Of a stretch of 64,000 nt of DNA, positions 25,242-33,496 are shown one piece after another (position 1 is the first letter of the stretch; each line of letters begins with the position of its first letter). Location of the stretch: the NCBI GenBank assembly GCA_050486285.1, contig JBJHCZ010000004.1, forward strand, positions 101,699 through 165,698. Direction: 5' to 3'. The stretch comes from JAITWN01 sp050486285. GTDB taxonomy: Bacteria > Pseudomonadota > Gammaproteobacteria > SZUA-140. Under the pieces are notes generated by a model. It was not told the origin of the DNA and ran no database searches. It saw only the letters and a list, made by a program, of their open reading frames with translations. The translations under genes were made by a program, and so were the position numbers.

Positions 25242-26087
25242 TCAGCCCTGGCGCGCGACCGCGCGCTCGACGATCTCGAGGAAGGTCTCCTCGTCGCGCA
25301 CGCCGGCGAGTTCCTCGGTGGTGATCGTGTAGCCGTAGTCGCGCGCGATCTGTTCGTAGCGCGGGATGCGCGAGCGGAACAGTTTCGGGAAGATCCAGCG
25401 CACGAAATCGTCCGGATCGATCATCGCGACGTAGGGCAGTTCCTTCTCCTTCATGTAGGCCGCCAACTGCTCATCGAGGAAGGCCTCACGGTAATACAGG
25501 GGCTTGGGGTCGCTGATCGCGCGCTCGATCAGCGCGCGTTCGTCGTCGGCGCTGGCCTTGATATACAGGATCAGTGTGTGGCGGCTCAGGATGTCGATGA
25601 CATCGGGGTCGTCGAGCTCGCAGATGCTGCCGCCGGCATCGTTGATGAAGTGCTGATAGCCGTAAATGAAGCGCGCCTTGTGGATGAAGTCGGGCACGTC
25701 CTTCATCGCGGCGATCTCGCCGAGCCGGTGCAGTTCCTGGCGGCGCTTGAATTCCTTGAGCGGCAGGCCGCCGCGCTGCGGGTCGCCGAGCTTGCCGAGA
25801 AAGCTCGATACCGGCTGCAGGTTGTAGACGGTGATGTTGTTGTTGATGTAGATTGAGTCCGAACGCAGCAGCTCGCGCAGGAACGGTACCTGCATCGCCT
25901 GCTGCTTTATGTTGTCGAGGATCGGTTCGTCGAGATACCGGGTGCCGATGCGGTAGTCCCCGGAGAAATGGAACCAGTCGTCCTGCATCAGCAGATCGGA
26001 CAGATGGGTCTTGCCCACGCCGGACATGCCGAGCAGGGTGATGCACTTGTTTTTCCAGGCCCTGAATTCCTTGACGCCCAGTTTCAT
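25242..26087 (-). CDS. P-loop ATPase/kinase-like protein upstream of metA, function unknown
   Basis: This is a 281-residue soluble protein with Walker A GMSGVGKTHL near the N-terminus. A mixed alpha/beta body includes SGDYRIGTRYLDEPI and HTLILYIKASADDERALI, with a Tyr/Arg-rich C-terminus (YYREAFLDEQL). No Walker B is certain. The size and single P-loop suggest a nucleotide-monophosphate-kinase-like fold. It is the first gene of a two-gene operon with metA, but no link to methionine synthesis can be shown from sequence. Confidence 0.7.
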   Translation of the reverse strand: MKLGVKEFRAWKNKCITLLGMSGVGKTHLSDLLMQDDWFHFSGDYRIGTRYLDEPILDNIKQQAMQVPFLRELLRSDSIYINNNITVYNLQPVSSFLGKLGDPQRGGLPLKEFKRRQELHRLGEIAAMKDVPDFIHKARFIYGYQHFINDAGGSICELDDPDVIDILSRHTLILYIKASADDERALIERAISDPKPLYYREAFLDEQLAAYMKEKELPYVAMIDPDDFVRWIFPKLFRSRIPRYEQIARDYGYTITTEELAGVRDEETFLEIVERAVARQG

Positions 26088-26155
26088 AGCCCTAATCCTG
26101 CAAGACGCGGAGTGACGATGGATGGATTGTAACTTATCTCCTGAAGAATTGTGCC

Positions 26156-26629
26156 ATGCGTGACTTCGTCCGCTTCACAAATATTTTCGGCAGCGCGGTC
26201 TATGGCGTGTTCTGCATCTGCCTGCTGTCGATCAGCATGGCGATGGTCGGCTACGCCCTGTGGGGCATCCTCGCCGCGGTGCTTGCCGGCGATGACGTCA
26301 TCGAGAAGCTGCTCGAGGCGATCGGCCTCATCGTCATCTCGATCGCCGTGTTCGACGTGTCCAAATACCTGCTGGAAGAGGAGATCCTCCGCGGGCGCCG
26401 CCTGCGCACGATGCGCGATGTCCGCCAGACGCTGTCGAAATTCCTCGTCATCATCTCGATTGCGGTGACGCTCGAGGCGCTGGTCTTCGTGTTCGGCGCC
26501 GGCCGCAGGGACATGAGCATGCTGCTCTATCCGACCTTGCTGTTGTTCGCGGCGACGCTCCTGATCGTCGGGCTCGCGGTCTTCCAGCGGCTCAGCGTCG
26601 ATACCGAAGCCAAAGAACGGGAGGAGTGA
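26156..26629 (+). CDS. Four-helix inner-membrane protein, function unknown
   Basis: This 157-residue protein has four hydrophobic helices: about 12-45, 52-72, 95-112 and 122-142. A conserved-looking charged loop lies between (YLLEEEILRGRRLRTMRDVRQTL). No family name is recognised with confidence. The stop overlaps the GTG start of the next membrane protein (GTGA), so the two are probably made together. Confidence 0.72.
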   Translation: MRDFVRFTNIFGSAVYGVFCICLLSISMAMVGYALWGILAAVLAGDDVIEKLLEAIGLIVISIAVFDVSKYLLEEEILRGRRLRTMRDVRQTLSKFLVIISIAVTLEALVFVFGAGRRDMSMLLYPTLLLFAATLLIVGLAVFQRLSVDTEAKEREE

Positions 26630-27102
26630 ACCGGCACATCAATACCGGCGCCAGCTTCGGCCTCACCTCCGGGGTCATCACCACGCTGGGCTTGATGGTC
26701 GGCCTGCATTCCGGCACCCAGTCGACGATGGTTGTCGTCGGCGGCATCGTCACGATCGCGATCGCCGATGCGATGTCCGACGCGCTCGGCATCCATATCG
26801 CCGAGGAGTCGAAGGGCGAGCACACGCCGGCCGAGATCTGGCTGACGACGGTCGCGGCCTTCCTCGCGAAACTCCTGATGGCGCTGACCTTCCTGGTGCC
26901 GATCCTGCTGTTCGATCTCGGCACTGCGATCGTCGTCGGGGCAGTCTGGGGGCTGACGGTGATCGCCTGGCTCAGTTACCGCATGGCGCGCGCGCAGGGC
27001 GCCGCGCCGTGGAAGGTCATCGGCGAGCATGTCGGCATCACCGTGCTGGTGATCGTGCTGAGCCACCTGGTCGGGGTCGCGGTCGCCGGGTTCTTCGGCT
27101 GA
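26626..27102 (+). CDS. VIT1/CCC1-like membrane protein
   Basis: The product is 158 residues. The N-terminus (NTGASFGLTSGVITTLGLMVGLHSG) and IADAMSDALGIHIAEESK match the pattern of the vacuolar iron transporter family: first helix FGLxDGxVTTLG, second helix with Asp/Ser and Glu. The central cytoplasmic metal-binding domain of full-length VIT is missing, and about four helices remain. It may move Fe or Mn, but this is inference. It starts at GTG 26626 inside the previous stop. Confidence 0.68.
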   Translation: MNRHINTGASFGLTSGVITTLGLMVGLHSGTQSTMVVVGGIVTIAIADAMSDALGIHIAEESKGEHTPAEIWLTTVAAFLAKLLMALTFLVPILLFDLGTAIVVGAVWGLTVIAWLSYRMARAQGAAPWKVIGEHVGITVLVIVLSHLVGVAVAGFFG

Positions 27103-27112
27103 CGATGCCGTT

Positions 27113-27538
27113 TCAGCCGCGCGCCAGGCGGCGCAGGCATTCGAGATAGGCCGCCTCGTCCGGTTCGACGCCGTCGCGCTGCGCGCGCCACAGTGCCTCG
27201 CCGAGGCAGTCGATCATCCGGTGTTCGGCCTCGTGGAGGTCGCCGAGGCGGGCGGCGATCGCCCGATGGAGCGCCGCGATGTCCGCGGGACGCCCCGCCG
27301 CGACCTGCTCGCGGATCGCGATGTGCATGCCCATGTGCAGAAACGGATTGGTCGCGCCGAGTTCGGGCGGGTATTCGCGCTCGAGCGCGTCTTCGGCCAG
27401 CAGCGCATGATATTCGGGGTGGTCGGCGATGATGTCGGCAACCAGCAGCTCGACCGGCTCGAGCGGCGTGCCGGCGAGTCGCTTCAGCCACGCGGCGCCG
27501 AAGAAGCGCCGCATCTGTTCCCGGTCCTGACCGAACAT
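27113..27538 (-). CDS. DUF1841 family protein
   Basis: This 141-residue soluble protein has the DUF1841 pattern: MFGQDREQMRRFFGAAWLK, LVADIIADHPEYHALL, NPFLHMGMHIAIREQ and EAEHRMIDCLGEALW. The function is unknown, and it is commonly found just after nth, as here. The ATG at 27538 shares its first base with the nth stop, so it is coupled to it and is the last gene of the long rnf-nth unit. Confidence 0.86.
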   Translation of the reverse strand: MFGQDREQMRRFFGAAWLKRLAGTPLEPVELLVADIIADHPEYHALLAEDALEREYPPELGATNPFLHMGMHIAIREQVAAGRPADIAALHRAIAARLGDLHEAEHRMIDCLGEALWRAQRDGVEPDEAAYLECLRRLARG

Positions 27539-28173
27539 CAGTCCTCCTTGTCGGGATATTCGCAGAGATCCTCGATCAGGCACGCGCCGCAGCGCGGCCT
27601 GCGCGCAATGCAGACATAGCGCCCGTGCAGGATCAGCCAGTGATGGGCATCGTGCAGGAACTCCTCCGGCACGACTTCGAGCAGGCGGCGCTCGACCTCG
27701 GCGACGTTTTTGCCGGGGGCGAGGCCGGTGCGGTTCGCGACGCGGAAGATGTGCGTATCGACCGCGATCGTCGGTTCGCCGAAGGCAGTGTTCAGGATCA
27801 CGTTCGCGGTCTTGCGGCCGACTCCCGGCAGCGCCTCGAGCGCGGCGCGGTCGCGCGGCACGCGGCCGCCATGCCGCTCGACGAGGAGGCGGCAGGTCTC
27901 GAGGATGTTGCGCGCCTTGGTATTGAACAGCCCGATCGTGCGGATATGTTCCTTGAGGCCGTCCTCGCCGAGCGCGAGCAGCTTCCGCGGGGTGTTGGCG
28001 ACCTTGAACAGCCCGCGGGTCGCGAGGTTCACGCCCTTGTCGGTGGCCTGCGCCGACAGGATCACCGCGACCAGCAGCTCGAACGGTGTGCGGTACTTCA
28101 GCTCGGTAGTCGGTTTCGGGTTGGCCTTGCGCAGGCGGGTGAAGAGCTCGCGGCGTGTCTGTTCGTTCATCAT
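27538..28173 (-). CDS. nth: Endonuclease III
   Basis: This is a DNA glycosylase/AP lyase that removes oxidised pyrimidines. The 211 residues equal the E. coli length if translation starts at 28173; a longer frame to 28251 adds unconserved Pro-rich sequence. Visible features are the HhH motif LPGVGRKTANVIL with the catalytic Lys, the catalytic Asp in VDTHIFRVANR and the [4Fe-4S] loop C-x6-C-x2-C-x5-C (CIARRPRCGACLIEDLC). It follows rnfE, the usual gammaproteobacterial order. Confidence 0.95.
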   Translation of the reverse strand: MMNEQTRRELFTRLRKANPKPTTELKYRTPFELLVAVILSAQATDKGVNLATRGLFKVANTPRKLLALGEDGLKEHIRTIGLFNTKARNILETCRLLVERHGGRVPRDRAALEALPGVGRKTANVILNTAFGEPTIAVDTHIFRVANRTGLAPGKNVAEVERRLLEVVPEEFLHDAHHWLILHGRYVCIARRPRCGACLIEDLCEYPDKED

Positions 28174-28204
28174 GGGGTCGGGGGCTCTGACCCCGAACTC
28201 CGGG

Positions 28205-28894
28205 CTAGGCGGCGCTGGCGGCGGGCTCGACTGCGGCAATGCGCTCGGCACGGGCCTTGCGGCGGCCGTCGATGACGTTTTTCAGCGCGATCAGCAGGCC
28301 GAGGCCGATGAACGCGCCCGGCGGCAGGATCGCGAGCAGGAAGCCGCGGTATTCGGGGATGAGCGTGATGACGAAGTCGCGCGCGCCCTCGCCGAACATC
28401 AGGTGCGCGTTCGAGAACAGCGTGCCGGCGCCGAGGGCCTCGCGCATGGCGCCGAGCGTGATCAGGACCAGCGCGAAGCCGAGCCCCATCATGAAGCCGT
28501 CGAGCAGCGACGGGCCGACCGCGTTCTTGGACGCGAAGGACTCGGCGCGGGCGATGATCGCGCAGTTGGTGACGATCAGCGGGATGAAGATGCCGAGCAC
28601 GCGGAACAGTTCGTGGAAATACGCATTCATCGCCAGCTCGATCGCAGTGACGATCGAGGCGATGACGAGCACGAAGACCGGGATGCGGATCTCGGGGCGC
28701 AGGTGGTTGCGGATCATCGAGATGATGCCGTTCGACAGGATCAGCGTCAGCATCGTCGCCAGGCCGAGGCCGAGGCCGTTGACGACCGAGTTGGTCACGG
28801 CGAGCAGCGGGCACAGCCCGAGGATCTGGACGAGGGCGGGATTGTTGGTCCACAGCCCGTCGCGGGTGATGGTCGCGTAGCTACTCTGTGCCAT
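28205..28894 (-). CDS. rnfE: Electron transport complex subunit RnfE
   Basis: This is an integral membrane subunit (229 aa, about six helices) of the Rnf complex, which couples ferredoxin/NAD redox to ion flux or, as Rsx, keeps SoxR reduced. Family motifs include NNPALVQILGLCPLLAVTNSV, IFIPLIVTNCAIIARAESFAS and LPPGAFIGLGLLIA. The gene overlaps the rnfG end by 14 bases. It resembles its paralogue RnfA, as expected. Confidence 0.95.
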   Translation of the reverse strand: MAQSSYATITRDGLWTNNPALVQILGLCPLLAVTNSVVNGLGLGLATMLTLILSNGIISMIRNHLRPEIRIPVFVLVIASIVTAIELAMNAYFHELFRVLGIFIPLIVTNCAIIARAESFASKNAVGPSLLDGFMMGLGFALVLITLGAMREALGAGTLFSNAHLMFGEGARDFVITLIPEYRGFLLAILPPGAFIGLGLLIALKNVIDGRRKARAERIAAVEPAASAA

Positions 28895-29540
28895 TGGCTG
28901 CCTCTTCGGCCGGTTCGCCGTCCTGCTCGCCGAACAGTTCGTTCCTGTGAGCGTCGTAGTATTTTAAGGTGGAATGGACCGCCCTGACCACTGCGCGCGG
29001 CGTGATGGTCGCGCCGGTGAACTGGTCGAAGATGCCGCCGTCCTTCTCGACGCTCCACCCGAGTTCGCCGGGGTCGTCCAGCGAGTGGCCGTCGAACCCC
29101 TTGATCCAGTCCGACTTTTCGATTTCGATCGCATCGCCGAGTCCGGGGGTCTCGCGATGGCCGACGACGCGTACGCCGAGTATGCGGCCATCGCCGTGAT
29201 CGATCGCGACCAGCAGGCGGATCTCGCCGCTGTAGCCGTCGGGGGCGACGGTCGTGAAGATCGCCGCGACCGGCCTGCCTTCCTTGCGCGCCCGGTACAC
29301 CGTTATCGGCTTCTTGCTGCCGAGCAGCTTGCGGGATTCAGCCTGGACCGTGTCGTGTTCGATATCGTTGTCGTAACTGCCGCGCGGCACGACCTCATTG
29401 AGGCTGCGCAGCAGGTACTCGCGTTCGTTATGCGCGATGCGCTCCCGGGTATTGTCCTCGGTCAGCGCCACGATCGTGGTGCCGACGACGGCGAAGACGC
29501 CGAGCAGCAGGGCCGTGACCGTCATGTGGCGGACGAGCAT
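28881..29540 (-). CDS. rnfG: Electron transport complex subunit RnfG
   Basis: This 219-residue subunit has one N-terminal membrane helix (VTALLLGVFAVVGTTIVAL) and a periplasmic FMN domain. The covalent FMN site is seen as FTGATITPRAVV near the C-terminus, with the Thr in TGAT carrying FMN. Redox partners are RnfB/C and RnfD. It is separated from rnfD by 3 bases and overlaps rnfE. Confidence 0.94.
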   Translation of the reverse strand: MLVRHMTVTALLLGVFAVVGTTIVALTEDNTRERIAHNEREYLLRSLNEVVPRGSYDNDIEHDTVQAESRKLLGSKKPITVYRARKEGRPVAAIFTTVAPDGYSGEIRLLVAIDHGDGRILGVRVVGHRETPGLGDAIEIEKSDWIKGFDGHSLDDPGELGWSVEKDGGIFDQFTGATITPRAVVRAVHSTLKYYDAHRNELFGEQDGEPAEEAANGTE

Positions 29541-29543
29541 GAC

Positions 29544-30620
29544 TCAGTCCTTGCCGTGCCCGAACACCCGGGGCTTGAAGTAGTTGTCGATCAGCGGCAC
29601 CGTCATGTTCATCAGCAACACCGCGAACGCGACGCTGTCTGGATAGCCGCCCCAGGCGCGAATCACATAGATCAGGATACCGATGCCGCAGCCGTAGATG
29701 AGCCGGCCCTTGCTGCTGGTCGCGGCGCTGACCGGGTCGGTGGCGATGAAGAAGGCGCACAATATCGTCGCGCCGCTGAACACGTGGACCAGCGGCGAGG
29801 CGTAATGATCCGGATCGATCAGGAAGAACAGCAGGGAGATCGCGGTCAGCGATCCGATCACCGCGACCGGGATATGCCAGGTGATGATCTTGCGAAACAT
29901 CATCCACAGCCCGCCGACGAGGAAGCCGGCGGCGATCCACTCCCAGCCCTTGCCGCCGATCGCGCCGAAGATCGGGGTGACGCCGAGGATGCGGCTGGTC
30001 TCTTCGTCGAGGCCGAACTGCTGGAGGATCTCGGGGACAGTACTGCCGAGTCCGAGATGGGTGCGCAGCGTGTCGAGTGGCGTGGCTTCGGTCAGGGCGT
30101 CGATCGTGACGCCGTCCGGCAGGCGCCCGCCGAAGATCAGTGCGACGTACTCGAGGAAACTCAGTGAATACTCGCTGACCGTGACGACCGGCACCCAGGC
30201 GGTCATCTCGCGCGGAAACGAGATCAGCAGCATCACATAACCGACCATCGCCGGGTTGAACGGGTTGTAGCCGAGTCCGCCGTAGAGATGCTTGGCGACG
30301 ACGATCGCGAATACGACGCCGATGACGACGATCCACCACGGCGCGGTCGGCGGGATCGCCAGCGCGAGCAGCACCGCAGTGACCAGCGCGCTGCCGTCGG
30401 TCAGGAACTGCATGACCGGCTGGCGCCTGAGTTTCAGCATGAGGGCTTCGGCGCCGAGCGCAGCGCAGATCGCGATCAGGATCGTGATGACGATGCCCCA
30501 GCCGAAAAACCAGACATAGGCGGCGATGCCCGGGATCAGCGCGAGCAGTACCTGCACCATCAGTGATGTGACGCTGACGGGGGCCCTGACATGCGGTGAT
30601 GTCGCTGTGCGAAGCGGCAT
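29544..30620 (-). CDS. rnfD: Electron transport complex subunit RnfD
   Basis: This is a membrane subunit of 358 residues with about nine helices, related to NqrB. The flavin attachment motif VFSGATILCAFFIATDPVSA is present (FMN on the Thr of SGAT), as are GGLGYNPFNPAMVGYV and RVFGHGKD at the end. The gene lies 57 bases after rnfC and 3 before rnfG. Confidence 0.95.
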   Translation of the reverse strand: MPLRTATSPHVRAPVSVTSLMVQVLLALIPGIAAYVWFFGWGIVITILIAICAALGAEALMLKLRRQPVMQFLTDGSALVTAVLLALAIPPTAPWWIVVIGVVFAIVVAKHLYGGLGYNPFNPAMVGYVMLLISFPREMTAWVPVVTVSEYSLSFLEYVALIFGGRLPDGVTIDALTEATPLDTLRTHLGLGSTVPEILQQFGLDEETSRILGVTPIFGAIGGKGWEWIAAGFLVGGLWMMFRKIITWHIPVAVIGSLTAISLLFFLIDPDHYASPLVHVFSGATILCAFFIATDPVSAATSSKGRLIYGCGIGILIYVIRAWGGYPDSVAFAVLLMNMTVPLIDNYFKPRVFGHGKD

Positions 30621-30677
30621 GATGTGTCGTTATGGGGTGCTTGTACGGTTTCGGAAGCGCGTCATGACGGCTGCTGG

Positions 30678-32321
30678 TTATTCCCTGTCCGACTCCGGTG
30701 GCTTCCTGCCGTCACTGCCGCCCGCCGCGGGCGGCGGCGCTTTCGCGTCGTCGTTCCCGGCAGCGGACCGGCCGGCCTGCTGCATCGCCGCCTCCCTGCG
30801 CGCTTCGGCCTGCTGCATCGCAGACTTCATCTGTTCCTCGCCGCGCTGGCGGGCGGCGGCCACGGTATCGAGCGCGGACTTCTTCTGCTGGCGCTTCGCC
30901 TCGCGCTCCTGCTTTTCCCGCTCGATGCGCTGCTGGCGCGCCTCGAAACGCTGGCGCGCGATATCGGATTTCTCCCGCTCCCGTTCCTGCGTCCAGATGT
31001 CGCCCTTCGCGTAGCGGAAATACTGTACCAGAGGAATGTTGCTCGGGCATACATACGAGCAGCAGCCGCATTCGATGCAGTCGAACAGGTTGTACTCCTG
31101 GACCTTGTCGAGATCCTTGTGCTTCGAGTACCAGTACAGCTGCTGGGGCAGCAGGTTGATCGGGCAGACGTCGGCGCAGGCGCCGCAGCGGATGCAGGGC
31201 ATCGCCGGTCTGGCCGGGGCGATCTCTTCGGGCGCGGCAGCCAGTACGCAATTCGTCGTCTTGATGACCGGCAGGCCGAGGTCATGCAGCGCGAAGCCCA
31301 TCATCGGGCCGCCCATGATCAGGCGCTCTATGCGTGCGGCGTCGCCGCCGCACTGTTCGATCAGGTCGCGCATCGGCGTGCCGAGCAGGGTGTCGAGGTT
31401 GCGGCCCTCGCCGACCGCGCTGCCGGTCACGGTGACGATGCGCGAGATCAGCGGCTCGCCGTGACGGATCGCGCGCCACACCGCGGCAGCGGTGCCGACG
31501 TTGACGTTGACGACGCCGATGTTGATGCACAGGCCGTTGGCCGGTACTTCCTTGCCGGTCAGCACGCGCACGAGTTGCTTCTCGCTGCCCTGCGGATACA
31601 GCGTCGGCACCGGCACGACCTCGACGCCGTCCTGCCCCGCGATCGCGGCGCGCATTGCGTCGATTGCCTCGGGCTTGTTGTCCTCGATCGCGATCAGGCA
31701 GCGCCCGGCCTGCAACGCATGGCGGACGATCTCGAGGCCGCCGACGATCTCTGCCGCCCGCTCGCGCATCAGCACGTCGTCGCAGGTGATATACGGTTCG
31801 CACTCGACGCCGTTCAGGATCAGGATCTCGACCGACTTGCGCTGGCCGGGATTGAGCTTGATGTAGGAGGGGAAGCCGGCGCCGCCGAGACCGACGATGC
31901 CGGCCTCGCGGATCAGGTTGCGCAGCGCGCTGGGTTCGAGCGAGCGATAGTCGTCGATGCCTTCATGCGGCTTCCACTCGTCAAGGCCATCCGGTTCGAT
32001 GACGATGCACGGCGCCTTCAGGCCCGACGGATGGGGGATCGCATGCTCGCCGATATCGACGACCGTGCCCGAGGTCGGCGCATGGACCGGCGCGCTGACG
32101 AAACCGGTCGCGCGCGCGATCATCTCGCCCTTCAGCACGCGGGCACCCGGAGCGACCAGGGCCTCCGCCGGCTGTCCGATGTGCTGGTGCAGCGGCAGGA
32201 TCAGGCGGCGCGGGATACGCGCGGGCGCGATCGGTGACTGGTTCGATTCAGTCTTGTGCTGGGTCGGATGCACGCCGCCGCGGAATCGCCACAGGCGGCG
32301 GGGCCCCGGGGCTGCCGTCAT
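30678..32321 (-). CDS. rnfC: Electron transport complex subunit RnfC, with long charged C-terminal tail
   Basis: This is the peripheral NADH- and FMN-binding subunit, 547 residues. It shows the N-terminal GGVHP, the flavin/NADH region GLGGAGFPSYIKL and NGVECEPYITCDD, and two [4Fe-4S] motifs, CIRCGACADVCP and CIECGCCSYVCPS. The last ~110 residues are a Gln/Arg/Glu/Ala-rich helix plus a disordered Pro-rich end, the variable tail typical of gammaproteobacterial RnfC. The ATG at 32321 overlaps the rnfB stop (ATGA); earlier open sequence is the rnfB gene in another frame. Confidence 0.94.
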   Translation of the reverse strand: MTAAPGPRRLWRFRGGVHPTQHKTESNQSPIAPARIPRRLILPLHQHIGQPAEALVAPGARVLKGEMIARATGFVSAPVHAPTSGTVVDIGEHAIPHPSGLKAPCIVIEPDGLDEWKPHEGIDDYRSLEPSALRNLIREAGIVGLGGAGFPSYIKLNPGQRKSVEILILNGVECEPYITCDDVLMRERAAEIVGGLEIVRHALQAGRCLIAIEDNKPEAIDAMRAAIAGQDGVEVVPVPTLYPQGSEKQLVRVLTGKEVPANGLCINIGVVNVNVGTAAAVWRAIRHGEPLISRIVTVTGSAVGEGRNLDTLLGTPMRDLIEQCGGDAARIERLIMGGPMMGFALHDLGLPVIKTTNCVLAAAPEEIAPARPAMPCIRCGACADVCPINLLPQQLYWYSKHKDLDKVQEYNLFDCIECGCCSYVCPSNIPLVQYFRYAKGDIWTQEREREKSDIARQRFEARQQRIEREKQEREAKRQQKKSALDTVAAARQRGEEQMKSAMQQAEARREAAMQQAGRSAAGNDDAKAPPPAAGGSDGRKPPESDRE

Positions 32322-32899
32322 GAGTTGCCTCCGGCCGACTTGCGTTCCGCCGGGAGGTCTGCGGGTCGTGCCTCGGGGTAGGGCCATTTCCAGGTCAGGA
32401 TGTCCTGGCGCAGCGGCACCATGTCGATGCAGTCGACCGGGCAGGGCGGCACGCACAGGTCGCAGCCGGTGCATTCCTTCGCGATGACGGTATGCATCTG
32501 TTTCGGCGCGCCGACGATCGCATCGACCGGGCAGGCCTGGATGCACAGCGTGCAGCCGATGCAGCGCGCCTCGTCGATGACGGCGACGGTCTTCGGCTTG
32601 ATCGCGCCGTTGTCGGGATTCAGCGGCTTCGGATCGCGGTCGAGCAGATCGGCGAGCGCATGGATCGTCGCCTCGCCGCCGGGCGGGCACTGGTTGATGT
32701 CGGCCTCGCCCTTGGCGATCGCGGTGGCATAGGGCCGGCAGCCGGGATAGCCGCATTGCCCGCACTGGGTCTGCGGCAGCAGGCCGTCGATCTGGTCGAC
32801 CAGCGGATCGCCCTCGACCTTGAAGCGGATCGCCGCATAGCCGAGCGTCAACCCGAACACGACCGCCATGACACTGAGCGCAATGATCGCGGCCAGCAT
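32318..32899 (-). CDS. rnfB: Electron transport complex subunit RnfB
   Basis: This is the 193-residue ferredoxin-like entry subunit. It has an N-terminal membrane helix (IIALSVMAVVFGLTLGYAAI), the 4Fe-4S domain CGQCGYPGCRPYA and two bacterial-ferredoxin clusters, CIGCTLCIQACP and CTGCDLCVPPCP. It accepts electrons from ferredoxin and passes them to the membrane flavins. It starts one base after rnfA and overlaps rnfC by four. Confidence 0.95.
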   Translation of the reverse strand: MLAAIIALSVMAVVFGLTLGYAAIRFKVEGDPLVDQIDGLLPQTQCGQCGYPGCRPYATAIAKGEADINQCPPGGEATIHALADLLDRDPKPLNPDNGAIKPKTVAVIDEARCIGCTLCIQACPVDAIVGAPKQMHTVIAKECTGCDLCVPPCPVDCIDMVPLRQDILTWKWPYPEARPADLPAERKSAGGNS

Positions 32900-32900
32900 G

Positions 32901-33482
32901 TCAGAGCCTCACCAGCCCGGAGAAACCCATGAACGCCAGCGACATCAGGCCGGCGGTCACCAGCGCGATCGCCGGGCCGCGGAACGCGACCGGGACGTCG
33001 GCGACCGCGATGCGCTCGCGCATCGCCGCGAACAGGATCAGCACCATCGAGAAACCGACCGCGGCGCCGAAACCGAACAGCGCCGACTCGATGAAGCCGG
33101 AGTCCTGCTGGACGTTCAGCAGCGCGACGCCGAGCACCGCGCAATTGGTCGTGATCAGCGGCAGGAAGATGCCGAGCACCTGGTACAGCAGCGGACTGGT
33201 CTTGTGGATCACCATTTCGGTGAACTGCACGACCGCGGCGATGACGAGGATAAACGTGATCGTACGCAGGTACTCGAGGCCGAGCGGCGCGAGCAGATAG
33301 GTATTCGCCAGATAGCTGCAGATCGACGACAGCGTCAGCACGAAGGTCGTCGCCAGCGCCATGCCGGTCGCGGTCTCGAGCTTGCGCGATACGCCCATGA
33401 ACGGGCACAGCCCGAGGAACTTGGTCAGGACGAAGTTGTTGACCAGTACCGTGCTGACAAGAATGAGAAGATATTCAGTCAT
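32901..33482 (-). CDS. rnfA: Electron transport complex subunit RnfA
   Basis: This is the first gene of the operon: 193 residues and six membrane helices. Diagnostic stretches are NNFVLTKFLGLCPFMGVSRK and LGIFLPLITTNCAVLGVALL. The paired cysteines in the NNFVLxxFLGLCP and TTNCAVLG half-helices bind a membrane [2Fe-2S] cluster in characterised Rnf/Nqr complexes. Transcription runs A-B-C-D-G-E-nth-DUF1841, complete and in standard order. Confidence 0.95.
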   Translation of the reverse strand: MTEYLLILVSTVLVNNFVLTKFLGLCPFMGVSRKLETATGMALATTFVLTLSSICSYLANTYLLAPLGLEYLRTITFILVIAAVVQFTEMVIHKTSPLLYQVLGIFLPLITTNCAVLGVALLNVQQDSGFIESALFGFGAAVGFSMVLILFAAMRERIAVADVPVAFRGPAIALVTAGLMSLAFMGFSGLVRL

Positions 33483-33496
33483 TTGACTCGATCATA

